64,000 nucleotides of DNA from the NCBI GenBank assembly GCA_947573135.1, contig CANPDU010000011.1, forward strand, positions 1-64,000, given 5' to 3'. Numbering within the stretch: the first letter of the stretch is position 1; each line of letters opens with the position of its first letter. Positions 27,064-35,327 of the stretch are shown piece by piece. The DNA comes from an uncultured Bacteroidales bacterium. Lineage in GTDB: Bacteria; Bacteroidota; Bacteroidia; Bacteroidales; Muribaculaceae. A program made the position numbers and the translations under genes. The notes under the pieces were generated by a model. It had not been told where the DNA came from, did not search any database, and was given only the letters and a program-made list of their open reading frames with translations.

Positions 27064-27454
27064 GATAATTGATTTCATAAAAAATTATTGGCCGTCGGCT
27101 ATTACGCTTACCGTAGTGCTCTATGCCACATTGTGCTCAGATCCGCTTGGTGACAGTTCTATGCCCCCCATACCGCATCTCGACAAACTGATCCATGCTG
27201 TGATGATGGGAGGTTTGTATGGTGCTATTGTTTTTGACAGGCAGCGTTCCGATCGTTCGTGCAGATTGTCAGCGCATTTCCTCTTGATGCTTGTCGCTTG
27301 TGTTGTGGCTTTCAGTGCTCTCGACGAAGTAGCTCAGTATGCCATGGGGCTTGGCCGTTCAGGCGACGAATTGGATTTCGTCGCCGACTGCGTGGGCGTC
27401 ATTGTCGCTTTTTTCACCGCTCCGGCGGCTGTCAGAAAAGTTTTGGGGGTCTAA
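27056..27454 (+). CDS. VanZ-like membrane protein
   Basis: 132 residues from the ATG at 27056, which overlaps the previous stop by eight bases; a TTG at 27041 is the less likely alternative. Four hydrophobic segments and the VanZ-type motifs HLDKLIHAVMMGGLYG and FSALDEVAQYAMGLGRSGDELDFVADCVGV are visible. VanZ homologues are often linked to teicoplanin tolerance, but most Bacteroidales copies have no tested role. The 3' end overlaps the convergent hemerythrin-LuxR gene by four bases. Confidence 0.85.
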   Translation: MNKIIDFIKNYWPSAITLTVVLYATLCSDPLGDSSMPPIPHLDKLIHAVMMGGLYGAIVFDRQRSDRSCRLSAHFLLMLVACVVAFSALDEVAQYAMGLGRSGDELDFVADCVGVIVAFFTAPAAVRKVLGV

Positions 27455-28437
27455 AATCCCTTTATAATTATCTTGATATCGTCAATATCGACAAGATGGT
27501 TGGCGATAGCGTAGATCGTTAAACCTGCCGGCGAATGGATGTCAAGTTTAGCTACGATATTGCGGCGGTGTGTTGTGGCAGTGTGCACAGATATGCAGAG
27601 CCGGTCGGCTATTTCTTTGTTTGACAGTCCAAGGGCTATAAGCCTGACAATTTCTTGTTCTCTTGTGCTTAGGTTGATTGGCTGGCTCTGAGCTACAGAC
27701 TCATGGCCATTTGTCTTCAGCCTCTCTTCTTCAGATTTTGTTTCAGCCTTCTTTTGGACTAACTCTTTCTCGAGTTCGAGAACTTTTGGCACAAGCAGAT
27801 GGTCTTCGACCGAGCAATGTGATGCCAGATCATGTTCGCAGTTGATGATGTCAAATAATACGCTGTTGAGCATATCGTGATTATTAGACGGACAGTAGCG
27901 TATCAGGATATCTTTGAGTTCCATGAGTTTTGACTCCATGCGCTTGTGATGGGCTGCGAATTCGCGTATGGAGAATTCTGTTTTAAGAGTGCCGTTGATG
28001 AGGCTGTCGATATAATTGAAAACTGTCTCATTTTCATATTCCATGTGAACGCGCACTTCTCTGACGTATTCATCAAAGAACTTTATGATGACAAATGCCA
28101 GGTCATCACTGCCCGAACAGTCGATCGAACTCAGCAGTTTGCGACGTATGTCCGGCAGAATAAAATCAAGAAAATAGCTGTGCGCGCGGCGTAGATATCC
28201 CGTGAGGGCCGAAATATCTATGCATTCCGAAGTCGCCGGGCGATGACTGATATAATTGGCGACCGTAAGGAATGTACTTGTATCGACATGGTTCTCCGTG
28301 CATATGTCGCCAACGGTTTTGTCTCCGAAACCAAGCGGAATATTGAAGCGGCTGAGAACCATTAGCAGCGAGCTGTTTGTCCTGATCAGCTCTCGCATTG
28401 TGTTGTCGGAAGTGTATGCGCTGTTATTGTCAATCAT
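27451..28437 (-). CDS. Hemerythrin-like/ScdA-type sensor fused to LuxR DNA-binding domain
   Basis: 328 residues. Residues 10-60 resemble the ScdA/DUF542 N-terminal domain of the iron-sulfur repair (RIC/YtfE) family, but the usual Cys pair is absent (LGFGD at 35-39). Residues 75-225 form a hemerythrin-like four-helix part with candidate di-iron ligands His86, His131, Glu135, His163/164, His202, His207 and His213. A Lys/Glu linker leads to a LuxR/GerE helix-turn-helix (255-320: LSTREQEIVRLIALGLSNKE). The fusion suggests a regulator that senses oxygen or nitric oxide through a di-iron centre; this is inference. No kinase or receiver domain is present. Confidence 0.8.
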   Translation of the reverse strand: MIDNNSAYTSDNTMRELIRTNSSLLMVLSRFNIPLGFGDKTVGDICTENHVDTSTFLTVANYISHRPATSECIDISALTGYLRRAHSYFLDFILPDIRRKLLSSIDCSGSDDLAFVIIKFFDEYVREVRVHMEYENETVFNYIDSLINGTLKTEFSIREFAAHHKRMESKLMELKDILIRYCPSNNHDMLNSVLFDIINCEHDLASHCSVEDHLLVPKVLELEKELVQKKAETKSEEERLKTNGHESVAQSQPINLSTREQEIVRLIALGLSNKEIADRLCISVHTATTHRRNIVAKLDIHSPAGLTIYAIANHLVDIDDIKIIIKGF

Positions 28438-28462
28438 ACCGTTAATGATTTATTTTCCACAG

Positions 28463-28470
28463 CAAAGTTA
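28463..28470 (-). promoter_or_regulatory. Possible -7 box for the hemerythrin-LuxR gene
   Basis: TAACTTTG on the minus strand, 25 bases ahead of the start codon. No consensus -33 box at the right distance. Confidence 0.4.
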
Positions 28471-28599
28471 CGAAAAATTATTTAAAATGATTCTAAATTA
28501 CGTTTGCTATCTGTGTAATCGCATTTAGTTAGTTCCTCAGTAAAGACTCGCCATCTGCTGATATTAACATTATTAACAATGCTGGTTTAACATTTAACG

Positions 28600-28631
28600 A
28601 TTGATCGGAGAGAAAAAATTTTCTAATTTTG
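28600..28631 (+). promoter_or_regulatory. Putative promoter for the PUL regulator
   Basis: ATTG (28600-28603), 20-base spacer, TAATTTTG (28624-28631). Transcription would start about 28637, only a few bases ahead of the ATG at 28640, and this decides the start of the gene. Confidence 0.5.
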
Positions 28632-28639
28632 TGATTAGA

Positions 28640-30325
28640 ATGCTAACGCCATTGAAAATCTCCATACTGCTGATCTGTTTTTTCGCTGCCAACATTGGTT
28701 GCGCATCGGAAAAAATTACAACTGAGTCGCTTATGAAGCAGTTGGATGAAGTTATTGCAAACCGATCGGTTTTTCTTAAACAAAAAGAAGACAGGCTTAA
28801 TGATTTACATGAGAAATACAGGCAGGCGCTCGACGACAGAGAAAAGTACGATATTATGACGCATCTCTATGGCGAATATCATTCGTTTAATGCCGATTCT
28901 GCATATAATATCAGTTTGAGACAGGAAGATCTTGCCAATAAAATCAATGATAAGGTGTTGGTGGCCAATGCAAGGTTGAACAGAGCAAATATTCTTTGTG
29001 CCACCGGAATGTACCATGAAGCGCTTGAACTTATTGCAACCATTAAGCTATGTGATCTGCCTGACTACCTGCATCCGTATTATTTCCATATCAAACGCAC
29101 TGTTTACGGACTTTTGGCCGATTTTGCAGCTTTCGCACCTGATAAGAAATTCTATAGTCAGCTGACAAATATGTACCGTGATTCGATAATGTCCGTCAAC
29201 GATACAAATTCTTTGGCTCATATGATCACTAAAGCCGATTATCTCAATGTCAGCGGCAAACCCGAGTCTGCGATTGACGTGCTCAATTCATTTATCTCTG
29301 AGAATGAATTGACTGAACACGAGAAAGCCATATGCGCGTGGACTCTTTCTGAATCATATGCTAAACTCGGAAACAGAGGCAAACAAAAAGAGCAGCTGCT
29401 GATATCTTCGATATCCGACCTCAAATCATCGGTCAGAGAATATCTCTCTTTAAGACAGTTGGCGCTATTATTATACGGAGAGGGCGATTTAAACCGTGCT
29501 TATGAATTCATGACCATAGCCGTTGACGACGCCACAAAATGTAATGCCCGTCAAAGAATAGTCGAACTTAATGATTTCTATCCCGAGATCAATGCTATTT
29601 ATGTCAATAAAGTGCAGAAACAAAAAAGCTCACTTGAACGGACAATCCTGATTATAACCGTATTGTCGTTGGTTTTGCTCGCTATGTTGCTGTATATGCG
29701 CAAACAGATGCAACGCATTGCCCGGGCTCGCAAAGAAATTGAAAAGGCTTATGACCAATTAAATGAAGTGACCGATCAGTTGAAGATTTCTAATGAGAAT
29801 CTAAGTGAGGCCAACAACGCGATTGCCGAGATTTCTGAATTAAAAGAAGTTTATATAGGCAAATATATGGATCAGTGTCTCGGGTATATAGAAAAGCTTG
29901 ACTCTTACCGTAAGTCGGTCGGCAAATTATTGCAGACAAATAAATTAGATGATTTGAAGAAACTTGTTAAATCGACAGCGCTAATAGATGACGAACGTAA
30001 GATATTTTACGATCAGTTCGACAAGACTTTTTTGAGCCTTTTCCCTTCGTTTGTCGAAGACTTTAACAGACTTCTTCTGCCAGAGGAAGCTATTATTCCT
30101 AAAAAAGATGGCACTCTGACGACAGAATTACGAATCTTTGCTCTCATAAGGCTGGGTATATCAGATAGCGACAGCATTGCAAATTTTCTACGTTATTCGC
30201 TGACGACAATTTATAATTACAGGACTAAGGTCAGGAATAAATCTTTAGGCGACCGTAATAAACTTGAGTCGGAAGTAATGAAAATAGGAAGATCAGGCGG
30301 TGGCGAAATAGCCGGCAATAAATAG
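28640..30325 (+). CDS. Membrane-anchored TPR regulator (DUF6377-type) of the PUL
   Basis: 561 residues from the ATG at 28640. A longer frame opening with TTG at 28601 would start upstream of the promoter and is rejected. A signal sequence (ISILLICFFAANIGC) leads to TPR-like helical repeats to about residue 325, one membrane helix near 335-353, a coiled coil, and a cytoplasmic tail whose end (TELRIFALIRLGISDSDSIANFLRYS then TIYNYRTKVRNK) looks like a helix-turn-helix. This is the layout I associate with DUF6377 proteins. It sits just ahead of susC in the same direction, so it probably senses a sugar ligand in the periplasm and activates the locus, in the manner of SusR. Confidence 0.75.
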   Translation: MLTPLKISILLICFFAANIGCASEKITTESLMKQLDEVIANRSVFLKQKEDRLNDLHEKYRQALDDREKYDIMTHLYGEYHSFNADSAYNISLRQEDLANKINDKVLVANARLNRANILCATGMYHEALELIATIKLCDLPDYLHPYYFHIKRTVYGLLADFAAFAPDKKFYSQLTNMYRDSIMSVNDTNSLAHMITKADYLNVSGKPESAIDVLNSFISENELTEHEKAICAWTLSESYAKLGNRGKQKEQLLISSISDLKSSVREYLSLRQLALLLYGEGDLNRAYEFMTIAVDDATKCNARQRIVELNDFYPEINAIYVNKVQKQKSSLERTILIITVLSLVLLAMLLYMRKQMQRIARARKEIEKAYDQLNEVTDQLKISNENLSEANNAIAEISELKEVYIGKYMDQCLGYIEKLDSYRKSVGKLLQTNKLDDLKKLVKSTALIDDERKIFYDQFDKTFLSLFPSFVEDFNRLLLPEEAIIPKKDGTLTTELRIFALIRLGISDSDSIANFLRYSLTTIYNYRTKVRNKSLGDRNKLESEVMKIGRSGGGEIAGNK

Positions 30326-30494
30326 CGGCTGACTCGGATTTACACCGCTGTTTAGTGTCTAAGATCTGTATAACGGCTTGTTTTTTAGCTGAAACACTTT
30401 ATAATCGCTACTTAATTTATATGGTATTTTAAATGTAAACAACTAATAATCAGGCATACGACCATCTAAAACCACTACATTTTATTATTATAAG

Positions 30495-30526
30495 GTTGAC
30501 ACTCCTTATTTCTCGACATACCTTTG
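30495..30526 (+). promoter_or_regulatory. Putative promoter of the susCD operon
   Basis: GTTG (30495-30498), 20-base spacer, TACCTTTG (30519-30526). Start near 30533, leader about 34 bases. The rest of the 240-base gap 30326-30566 is AT-rich and would hold activator sites; no clear repeat was seen. Confidence 0.55.
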
Positions 30527-30566
30527 CAAAAGTTAATCACTTACCAAATCTAATTATCACAATCAA

Positions 30567-33557
30567 ATGACCAAAAGTAACAGTAAACTTAGATCTCTGT
30601 TTCTGATGTTATTGTCCGGAGGCGGCATATTATTTATGTCGGCTCAGCAGATTAACATAAGCGGAACAGTGACTGATCTGACAGGCGACCCCCTTATTGG
30701 GGTGAGCGTGACTGTGCCGGGCGCTAAAGTCGGCACTGCGACTGACATTGACGGTAAATACAACCTCCAGGCCGATGCTAAGGGCAAATTAAAATTTACT
30801 TATGTCGGCTATGAGTCTGTCGAAACAGACATCAAAGGACGCACAATCATCGATGTCGAAATGAAAGAAAATGCCGAATTGTTGAACGAAGTTGTCGTAA
30901 TCGGTTATGGAACGATGGACAAAAAAGAACTTACTTCGGCGATATCACATGTCGGTGAAAAAGACTTTCTGACCGTCAGTTCGCTCGATCCTTCAATGAT
31001 GATCCAGGGTAAGGTGCCGGGTGTGTCTATTACTAACACAGGCGCCGGTGACCCGAACAATCAGGCGAGCATACAGATACGTGGCGTCTCGTCGCGTTCG
31101 GCAGGACTCGGACCGCTGATTGTGATTGACGGTGTGCCTGGCGGCAATCTTACCAATATCAATCAGAACGATATCGCATCCTTTGACATTCTGAAAGACG
31201 GTGCGGCTTCCGCTATCTATGGCACACGCGGTTCCAACGGTGTGATTCTCGTTACGACAAAGAAAGGAAGCAAAGACGGCACTACTCATACGTCATATTC
31301 AGGCACATTCGCTTGGGATAAAATTAAGAAAGAACTTGATATGATGAGTGCGCAGGATTACCGTGAGGTGCGGCTCGGATGGGGTGACCGCGGTGTTAAT
31401 CTTGGCGGAAATCTTGACTGGCTGGATGCGGTGTCGCGCACCGGCTTTACGATGCAGCATACACTTACTGTCAGCGGTGGCAACGAGCGCAGCAATTACC
31501 GCGTTAGTGCCGATTATCGCGATGCAAACGGCATCGACCTTCGGTCAAACCGTGAGGAATATGGCGCGCGTGCGTCTGTGATGCATACAACCAAAGGCGG
31601 ATTGTTCACAATCAGCATGAATGTTGCCCCCCGTATTATCTATCGTGATAATGCCGACTGGAGTGTGTTCAAGGACGCTTTGGAAGCAAATCCCACAACC
31701 CCGCTGATGAACCCTGAAAATCAGAGCCAGTACTATAATTTCTATGGTCAGGTTGCCGGCAGTAATCCCGTCGAGCGCCAGAAACTCGAAAAAGATCACG
31801 CCGATACAAAGCTTCTCGACTGGGACGGAACGATAAAACTGAACCTTCTTCCTTTACTCGCTCCCGGAGGAGACAGCAGACACAATCTTTCGACTCAGAT
31901 TATGTTTGCCGACCATCAGTACAGCAACAATAATTCTTGGTTCCGACCTTCGATAAGCACGGAGTGTGTCAACAATGGTCACGAAGGCGAAGCCAGCCGC
32001 AGCTATTCGAAAGACCGTCAGTATATACTTGAATGGCTGACTAACTACAGTGCGCGTTTTGCCGAAAAACATAATCTGAAAGCCATGGTCGGTTACTCCT
32101 ACCAGTATTCTCAATACTCCGGCTTCAGCGCTTCTAACAAAGATTTTCCCAACGATGGTCTGGGCGCTGATAATATCGGTTCGGGCGAATGGGCGAAAGA
32201 AGAGGGCGAAGTGATGATGAGCAGCTATAAGAATGATGCCAAGCTCATCTCTTTCTTCGGTCGTGTCAGCTATGATTATGACGGGAAATATCTGTTCACG
32301 GCTTCTCTGCGTCATGAAGGTTCGTCAAAATTCGGTAAAAACCACAAATGGGGTAATTTCCCCGCCGTTTCTGCAGGTTGGCGTATATCTCAGGAAGAGT
32401 TTATGAAAGAGATATCGTGGATCAACGACCTTAAAATCCGTGCCGACTATGGCGAGACCGGCAACCAGGACTTCGGCAGCTATCTGTCGATCAACACAAT
32501 GGGCGGCTTCGGCTACTATTATTACAATGGTAAGTATTTCCAGGTTTGGGGCCCCGGCAAAAATGTCAATCCCGATCTTAGATGGGAAAAAGGTAAAAAC
32601 TGGAATGTCGGACTCGACTTCTCTGTCCTGAACAATCGCATCTACGGTTCGCTTAACTATTTCAACCGCCGCCAGCAGGATCTTCTTGGTAACTACAAAG
32701 TGCCCGTTCCCCCGAACATTCATGACGAGACTTTTGTCAACGTCGGCACAATGAAGAATACCGGCTTTGAGTTCGACCTCAGTTTCAATGCTGTGGATAC
32801 AAAAGATTTCTCCTATAATTTCAATGTTATCGGCACTGCCATGAGCAACAAGTTTGTCGACTTCAGCAACTCGGAGTATGTCGGACAGGACTACTACAAC
32901 GTCTGCGGCACCGGCGACCCATATCCTTACTATAATCTTCAGCGCATTGAGAAAGGTAAGTCTCTTGGCAATTTCTATATGTGGCGTTATGCAGGCGTGT
33001 CATCGGCGGGCGAATGGCTTGTTTACGACAAGGACGGAGACATAATCCGTGCTTCGCAGGCTACCGATGAAGACCGTCAGATCGTTGGAAACGGCATGCC
33101 GAAATTCACTATGTCGACAAGCCATAATTTCCGTTACCGCAACTTCGATTTGTCGTTGTTCTTCAGAGGTGCCTTCGGTTTCGATATCTTCAATATCCAC
33201 GACTTCTATTACGGCACACGCAACTTCACCGGCAATGTGCTAAAGAAGGCCTACGGCAAGAACTTCGACATCTCGCCAAACACCACAACCGTTGTCACCG
33301 ACTATTTCCTCGAAAAGGGCGACTATTTAAAGCTCGACATGATAACGCTCGGCTATACTCTCAATCTTCCCGGTTGTAGGTTCCTTGATCGTGTAAGGGT
33401 TTATGGCACAGTTAAGAATGTGTTTACCATCACTCGCTTCAGCGGTATAGATCCATCAAATTATCAGGTCAACGGACTCGAGCCTGGCGCACAGGGTTCA
33501 CGGACTTATTATCCGTCTACACGACAGTTCATTGCAGGCCTGCAGATTGATTTCTAA
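30567..33557 (+). CDS. susC: SusC/RagA TonB-dependent outer membrane glycan importer
   Basis: 996 residues. A signal peptide ends at SAQQ (about residue 27). A carboxypeptidase-regulatory-like domain (30-105) leads into the SusC hallmark LNEVVVIGYGTMDKKELTSA (about 108-127), a TonB-dependent plug with QIRGVSSRS and SNGVILVTTKKG, and a large barrel to the C-terminal QFIAGLQIDF. It imports oligosaccharides captured by the SusD lipoprotein encoded 20 bases downstream, powered by TonB. The length is normal for the family. This is the first structural gene of the utilization locus. Confidence 0.95.
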   Translation: MTKSNSKLRSLFLMLLSGGGILFMSAQQINISGTVTDLTGDPLIGVSVTVPGAKVGTATDIDGKYNLQADAKGKLKFTYVGYESVETDIKGRTIIDVEMKENAELLNEVVVIGYGTMDKKELTSAISHVGEKDFLTVSSLDPSMMIQGKVPGVSITNTGAGDPNNQASIQIRGVSSRSAGLGPLIVIDGVPGGNLTNINQNDIASFDILKDGAASAIYGTRGSNGVILVTTKKGSKDGTTHTSYSGTFAWDKIKKELDMMSAQDYREVRLGWGDRGVNLGGNLDWLDAVSRTGFTMQHTLTVSGGNERSNYRVSADYRDANGIDLRSNREEYGARASVMHTTKGGLFTISMNVAPRIIYRDNADWSVFKDALEANPTTPLMNPENQSQYYNFYGQVAGSNPVERQKLEKDHADTKLLDWDGTIKLNLLPLLAPGGDSRHNLSTQIMFADHQYSNNNSWFRPSISTECVNNGHEGEASRSYSKDRQYILEWLTNYSARFAEKHNLKAMVGYSYQYSQYSGFSASNKDFPNDGLGADNIGSGEWAKEEGEVMMSSYKNDAKLISFFGRVSYDYDGKYLFTASLRHEGSSKFGKNHKWGNFPAVSAGWRISQEEFMKEISWINDLKIRADYGETGNQDFGSYLSINTMGGFGYYYYNGKYFQVWGPGKNVNPDLRWEKGKNWNVGLDFSVLNNRIYGSLNYFNRRQQDLLGNYKVPVPPNIHDETFVNVGTMKNTGFEFDLSFNAVDTKDFSYNFNVIGTAMSNKFVDFSNSEYVGQDYYNVCGTGDPYPYYNLQRIEKGKSLGNFYMWRYAGVSSAGEWLVYDKDGDIIRASQATDEDRQIVGNGMPKFTMSTSHNFRYRNFDLSLFFRGAFGFDIFNIHDFYYGTRNFTGNVLKKAYGKNFDISPNTTTVVTDYFLEKGDYLKLDMITLGYTLNLPGCRFLDRVRVYGTVKNVFTITRFSGIDPSNYQVNGLEPGAQGSRTYYPSTRQFIAGLQIDF

Positions 33558-33577
33558 TAACCATTAAAACTCGGAAA

Positions 33578-35308
33578 ATGAAATTCATAGACAAAATAAC
33601 GGCTGTCGCGTTGTCGGTAATGACTTTGGGCAGCTGCACCGACCTGAATGAAACACTTTATGATCAGGTAGGTTCGGAAAACTACTATAATACGAAAATG
33701 GACGTGATCCGTGCTACATTCCGACCATTCGAGCACGCCTTCTGGAGCATCGGTAGCCGTCATGTCCTCAACGAACTGACTGCCGATCAGCTCATCACGC
33801 CGACACGCGACGGATGGTGGTATGACGGCGGTAAATGGGAGCGCCTGCATTACCATACATGGACTGTCGACGATCTCGGAGAGGCGCAGACCGAATGGAA
33901 CGGTTGCTTTCAGGGCATTATGCAGTGTAATCTCGTCATCGAGGATCTGAGCCGTTTCACTCCCGAACGTTTCGGCTTCACTCAGCCCGAGTTCGATAAT
34001 CTGAAAGCGCAGTGCCGCACATTGCGCGCTTGGTTCTATATCCGCTTGCTTGATGCGTTCCGCAACGTGCCTTTGGTAACGACTTATAGTGACAAGCCGC
34101 AGACTCCTCAGGTAGAGCCAGCCAAAGTATTTAACTTTATCGAAAGCGAACTCAACGAATGTAAGGATCTCCTTATCAAGAAAACCGGTCTTGGCACCAA
34201 TGCTCCCATCCAGGGACAGTGGACGCAGGCTGCCGCTGCTTCATTGCTCGTCCGTCTTTATCTCAACGCTGAAGTATATATCGGTGAACCGCGTTACACA
34301 GAATGTGCCGAAGTCGCCGAAGCGATCATTCGCGGTGACTATGGCGATTATGAGATTGCTGACCGGTGGGATGCGGCTTTCGACTGGGACAATGACAAAT
34401 GCGATGAGGTGATATTCGGTTTCCCCGCCTCAAAAGGCTATACTCACTGGCATTATCATGACGACATGTATGCCTGGACTGTCCCCGCAAAGGCTGCCGT
34501 TTTCTTTGACGACACAAAGTCCGGAGTCGGTCATAACACAAAATATGCGGCGTCCCCGAGCTATGATCTGAACGGTCAGCTCTATGACTTCGAACTCGGC
34601 ATGCCCATACAGAATTTCCGAAAATATCCCGGCGACGAACGCATGAAGTTCTACCGTAATCTTGGCGACTGCAGACGCGAAGGATTGTTCCTCTTCGGTT
34701 ATCTTGAATATGCCGACAGCGAGACCGGTCAGACAAAAAAACTTCGTGCGCCTGAGCAGCCATACGATCTTTATCTCCGCGACGCCGTAGGTAATTTCCA
34801 GGGCATGGCTCCTGACAAATGGCCCTCTGACAAGACAAGTAAACTCAGCAGCGGTGACCATAACTCGGGATGGCATTTCGTGAAGTATCCGTTCTATTCT
34901 GACAACGAAGCGAATCAGCTCGAAAGCGACTACACCGAAATCCGCTTGCCTGAAATCATCTATTCGCTCGCCGAATGCAAGATGCGCGCCGGAGACCGTT
35001 CGGAAGCCGCAAAACTCCTGAACTCTGTACGTCGGCGCAATTATCCGGCAGAAAACTACGACGATGTGCTTTATTCTCCCGAAGGTAACGTGCGCTTCGA
35101 CGAAAACGAAATGCTCGCAGAATGGGGACGAGAGTTCTTTGCTGAGAGCCGCAGGCGCATCGACCTGATCCGTTTCGGAAAATTCAACACCGGCAAATGG
35201 TGGGACAAAACTCCCGATCCTGACAATCATACGGCAATTTTCCCCATCACACGCACTATCCTAAACTCCAATTCAATTCTCGTTCAGAACCCGGGATACA
35301 GCAGATAA
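33578..35308 (+). CDS. susD: SusD/RagB glycan-binding lipoprotein
   Basis: 576 residues. The lipobox LGSC puts the lipid on Cys20, and TDLNE after it is typical of SusD starts. The N-terminal TPR-like helices include the strongly kept block CRTLRAWFYIRLLDAFRNVPLV. The C-terminal part has EIIYSLAECKMRAGD and the end NSILVQNPGY. It forms the lid of the SusC barrel and binds the glycan. It lies 20 bases behind susC and 19 bases ahead of the SusE/F-like gene. Confidence 0.95.
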   Translation: MKFIDKITAVALSVMTLGSCTDLNETLYDQVGSENYYNTKMDVIRATFRPFEHAFWSIGSRHVLNELTADQLITPTRDGWWYDGGKWERLHYHTWTVDDLGEAQTEWNGCFQGIMQCNLVIEDLSRFTPERFGFTQPEFDNLKAQCRTLRAWFYIRLLDAFRNVPLVTTYSDKPQTPQVEPAKVFNFIESELNECKDLLIKKTGLGTNAPIQGQWTQAAAASLLVRLYLNAEVYIGEPRYTECAEVAEAIIRGDYGDYEIADRWDAAFDWDNDKCDEVIFGFPASKGYTHWHYHDDMYAWTVPAKAAVFFDDTKSGVGHNTKYAASPSYDLNGQLYDFELGMPIQNFRKYPGDERMKFYRNLGDCRREGLFLFGYLEYADSETGQTKKLRAPEQPYDLYLRDAVGNFQGMAPDKWPSDKTSKLSSGDHNSGWHFVKYPFYSDNEANQLESDYTEIRLPEIIYSLAECKMRAGDRSEAAKLLNSVRRRNYPAENYDDVLYSPEGNVRFDENEMLAEWGREFFAESRRRIDLIRFGKFNTGKWWDKTPDPDNHTAIFPITRTILNSNSILVQNPGYSR

Positions 35309-35327
35309 CGATAAATAAAACACAGTC

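Noticed and set aside
28601-28639. TTG start for the PUL regulator
   Set aside because: It would put the start codon within the promoter's spacer; the ATG at 28640 suits both promoter and signal peptide.
30326-30566. ECF sigma/anti-sigma control of the SusCD locus
   Set aside because: No sigma or FecR-type anti-sigma gene is present, and SusC lacks an added signalling domain; the TPR regulator upstream is the likelier control.
34430-35230. 266-residue minus-strand frame
   Set aside because: A long open frame on the reverse strand of susD; biased codon use creates such shadows and the susD frame is certain.
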